DNA of 9,824 nt from Verrucomicrobiota bacterium. GTDB lineage: Bacteria > Verrucomicrobiota > Verrucomicrobiia > Opitutales > Opitutaceae. Positions 8,058 through 9,824 of this stretch are shown here, in pieces. Numbering within the stretch: the stretch's first letter is position 1; each line of letters opens with the position of its first letter. A program made the translations under genes and the position numbers. The notes beneath the pieces are model-generated. The model did no database searches and was not told where the DNA came from. It worked only from the letters and a program-made list of their open reading frames with translations. The stretch spans positions 1 to 9,824 of the forward strand of contig JAEWKR010000005.1 of NCBI GenBank assembly GCA_023457715.1, read 5' to 3'.

Positions 8058-8076
8058 AAAAAGCGTGTCTTACACG
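8058..8076 (-). terminator. Possible weak terminator between cysA and cysK
   Basis: On the minus strand CGTGT-AAG-ACACG is followed by C and five T residues (A run 8058-8062 on the plus strand), about 55 bp after the cysA stop. The stem is only 5 bp, so termination may be partial. A second hairpin (GGCCAC 8093-8098 with GTGGCC 8107-8112) lies just before it and may add to the structure. Confidence 0.5.
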
Positions 8077-8131
8077 TCCCGACGGGAGGGAGGGCCACCC
8101 GGTCACGTGGCCTGCGCTGCCGGTGGGCGGT

Positions 8132-9184
8132 TCAAATCGCATAATCTTCGCTGAAGGAGTGCGCGGCACGCAGGCGCAGGTTGGCGAGATCGCCCACCCT
8201 GAGGTTGAGCGCCTCCAAGGTGGAGCGCGGGATCTCGACTTCAACCGAATCCCGGGAGCGGACCTGCTCCAGGGTCAGGCGCGCCAGCGGTCCCGCGGCG
8301 TGGATGTAGCGGACCACCGCGGGAATCCCCTCCGCATCCGCGGTGTGGGGCAGGATCTCGATATCGTGCGGGCGGACATAGACCAGTCCTTCGTCCGTCC
8401 GGCTGACGGACGGCAGATGGTTGGCGCCACCGTCCAGCGAGTGCGCCTTCATCACGTTCACGTTGCCCAGGAACCGGTACACGAACGGATTGGCCGGGCG
8501 GTCGTAGACCTCCTGCGGGGTGCCCACCTGTTCCACCCGCGCCTGGTTCATGATCACGACCTCGTCGGCGATCTCGAGGGCCTCCTCCTGGTCGTGCGTG
8601 ACGAACACCGTTGTCAGGTGGACCTCGTCGTGGAACTGGCGCAGCCAGCGCCGCAAATCTTTCCGGACCTTCGCATCCAGGGCCCCGAACGGCTCGTCCA
8701 ACAGGAGCACGCGCGGCTCGACCGCGAGCGCACGGGCCAGCGCCACGCGCTGCCGCTGGCCGCCCGAAAGCTGGGTGGGATAACGATCCTGCAGCCCGTC
8801 GAGTTGCACGAGTTTCAGCAGCTCATGGACGCGTTCCCTGATCTTTCCCGCCTCGGGTCGTTCGCGTCGCCGGCGGACATTCAGCCCGAACGCGATGTTT
8901 TCGAACACCGTCATGTGCCGGAAGAGCGCGTAGTGCTGGAACACAAAACCCACCTTGCGCTTGCCCGCGGGAACACGGGTGACGTCCTCGCCGTGAAACA
9001 GGATCTGGCCGCTCCCCTCGTCGGCATGTTCCAGCCCGGCGATGATCCGCAGCAGCGTGGTTTTGCCCGATCCCGAAGGCCCCAGCAAGGCCACGAGCTT
9101 CCCGCGCGGCACATTAAGGTCGACGTTGTCGAGCACGACCGTCTGGCCGAACGTCTTTTTGATCTTGGTGGCTTGAATGCTCAT
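8132..9184 (-). CDS. cysA: Sulfate/thiosulfate ABC transporter ATP-binding protein
   Basis: ATPase that drives sulfate or thiosulfate import through CysT/CysW permeases with a periplasmic binding protein; peripheral on the inner face of the membrane. The 350 residues contain Walker A GPSGSGKT (35-42), the Q-loop near 83 (FQHYALF), signature LSGGQ (139-143), Walker B with D-loop LLDEPFGALD (161-170) and the H-loop His197 (FVTHDQEEA). A C-terminal regulatory region (about 235-350), including VYVRPHDIEI, is typical of CysA-type and related importers. The FRHMTVFENIAFGL stretch favours CysA over the maltose or iron types, but substrate is assigned by similarity and by cysK nearby. No permease or binding protein is in the window. 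The start at 9184 follows CCTCCCTTTCCCG, again without Shine-Dalgarno. The repeat array and S23 gene lie immediately upstream. Confidence 0.9.
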   Translation of the reverse strand: MSIQATKIKKTFGQTVVLDNVDLNVPRGKLVALLGPSGSGKTTLLRIIAGLEHADEGSGQILFHGEDVTRVPAGKRKVGFVFQHYALFRHMTVFENIAFGLNVRRRRERPEAGKIRERVHELLKLVQLDGLQDRYPTQLSGGQRQRVALARALAVEPRVLLLDEPFGALDAKVRKDLRRWLRQFHDEVHLTTVFVTHDQEEALEIADEVVIMNQARVEQVGTPQEVYDRPANPFVYRFLGNVNVMKAHSLDGGANHLPSVSRTDEGLVYVRPHDIEILPHTADAEGIPAVVRYIHAAGPLARLTLEQVRSRDSVEVEIPRSTLEALNLRVGDLANLRLRAAHSFSEDYAI

Positions 9185-9205
9185 CGGGAAAGGGAGGCAG
9201 ACGAA

Positions 9206-9245
9206 CGAACATCGAACATCGAACGTCCAACATCGAACATCGAAG
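9206..9245. repeat. Heptamer array CGAACAT, about five and a half units (left of the S23 gene)
   Basis: Units at 9206, 9213, 9220 (CGAACGT), 9227 (CCAACAT) and 9234, plus a partial unit to 9245. It begins 21 bp upstream of the cysA start and ends nine bases past the stop of the four-helix-bundle gene. It is the exact reverse complement of the array on the other side of that gene, so the two form an inverted pair around it. Confidence 0.95.
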
Positions 9246-9254
9246 TGACGGAAA

Positions 9255-9674
9255 TCATGCGTTCTGACTCAGCTTGGTCTTTTGGCGCGCGTTCTTCCGC
9301 TGGCTCGTGCGGATGCTCGTGACGAAGATTCGAATCAGTTCGTCGGTTTCCTGGAGCAGCGGCGTCATCCGGGTGGGCTGCTTGACGAGGGGCACCAACT
9401 CAATCAGGCGAAGCCACCGCTCAGTCTCCCTCAATTCTTTCAAGCAGAGTTTGAGCTTGTGAACGAAATCCGCGGCTGACTCCGCCGCTTGGGCTTCCCC
9501 ATGGCTTCCCAGCGGGGACGTTGCAGATCGAACCACCTGCAACGCGATATGTTGCCCTGCGGACGATCGGTTGACGCTCTCGGCCAAACGAATGACCCGC
9601 GCTCCGAACTGGAGGAGCCGTTCCTCCAAATCGTAATACTCAGCTGGCGGCTCTGAAACTTGGTACTTCCCCAT
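9255..9674 (-). CDS. Four-helix-bundle protein, S23 / 23S rRNA intervening-sequence family
   Basis: A 139-residue helical protein of the family first seen in 23S rRNA intervening sequences and also related to the Avd accessory protein of diversity-generating retroelements. Family signatures are YYDLEERLLQFGARVI (14-29), AGQHIALQVVRSATSP (39-54), HGEAQAAESAADFVHKL (58-74), LKELRETERWL (78-88) and the final helix ELIRIFVTSIRT (112-123); a basic, Lys/Arg/Gln-rich tail follows. Its biochemical role is unknown; rRNA or other nucleic-acid binding has been suggested from the structure of relatives. It is not inside an rRNA gene here: cysA lies downstream on the same strand and heptamer arrays flank it. 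The start at 9674 gives MGKYQVSEPPAEYYDLEER, and family proteins usually have the DLEER motif near the N terminus. No Shine-Dalgarno (leader CAAGCCAATCTC). No reverse transcriptase is visible. Confidence 0.9.
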   Translation of the reverse strand: MGKYQVSEPPAEYYDLEERLLQFGARVIRLAESVNRSSAGQHIALQVVRSATSPLGSHGEAQAAESAADFVHKLKLCLKELRETERWLRLIELVPLVKQPTRMTPLLQETDELIRIFVTSIRTSQRKNARQKTKLSQNA

Positions 9675-9703
9675 GAGATTGGCTTGATTTTTTCTTCCGC
9701 GCG

Positions 9704-9715
9704 CGAGGTGCCTCG
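9704..9715. other. 12-bp palindrome at the edge of the right heptamer array
   Basis: CGAGG-TG-CCTCG (9704-9715) is a perfect 5-bp-arm dyad that stops one base before the first ATGTTCG unit, in the 42-bp leader of the S23 gene. It could be a boundary signal of the array or a regulatory dyad; the left array has no equivalent. Confidence 0.35.

Positions 9716-9824
<109 letters not shown>

Noticed and set aside
7991..8131. Sulfur-related riboswitch (SAM type) upstream of cysK
   Set aside because: The 141-bp gap contains short hairpins and an AT-rich promoter-like patch, but I cannot find a conserved SAM riboswitch core.
8030..9322. A 430-codon plus-strand frame across the cysA region
   Set aside because: Antisense of a complete ABC ATPase; its C-terminal RTSNIE-type repeats are only translation of the heptamer array.
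9255..9674. 23S rRNA intervening sequence
   Set aside because: The gene is flanked by cysA and heptamer arrays; I see no 23S rRNA sequence on either side.

Overview
The window is about 9.8 kb of GC-rich bacterial chromosome. It carries nine protein genes I can support and an unusual density of short tandem repeats between genes. Three things suggest Verrucomicrobiota, probably near Opitutaceae: GC-rich coding, a four-helix-bundle (S23-type) gene flanked by heptamer arrays, and hexamer/heptamer runs in almost every intergenic gap. This placement is inference from remembered genome style. No rRNA or other marker gene is present to test it.

Layout. Positions 1-120 hold a short inverted repeat and a strong minus-strand terminator. 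An azurin-like cupredoxin lipoprotein lies on the minus strand at 121-624. A 373-bp divergent gap follows, with ten copies of a GTTTCTR heptamer and a dyad near 874-910. The plus strand from 998 to 6561 is a caa3-type cytochrome c oxidase cluster: ctaC (subunit II fused to cytochrome c), ctaD (subunit I), ctaE (subunit III), ctaF (subunit IV), an intrinsic terminator, then ctaG (assembly factor). Convergent to it, on the minus strand, are an unrecognised 86-residue gene (6616-6876), cysK (7007-7990) and cysA (8132-9184). A four-helix-bundle gene (9255-9674, minus) ends the window. It sits between two heptamer arrays in opposite orientation, about 5 copies on the left and at least 15 on the right, the latter running off the window edge.

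How the genes work together. The oxidase cluster encodes a terminal A1-type haem-copper oxidase that takes electrons through its own fused cytochrome c domain. CtaG probably helps assemble its copper centre. The divergent azurin-like lipoprotein is a plausible copper electron carrier to this oxidase. CysA (ATPase of a sulfate/thiosulfate importer) and CysK (cysteine synthase) belong to sulfur assimilation. The cognate permeases are not in the window and could lie beyond its right edge, with the S23 module between.

The most unusual signals are the S23 gene bracketed by inverted heptamer arrays, the related hexamer repeats before ctaF and ctaG, the lack of Shine-Dalgarno sequences with pyrimidine-rich tracts before most starts, and a two-helix insertion in subunit III. 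The core metabolic genes themselves look ordinary.
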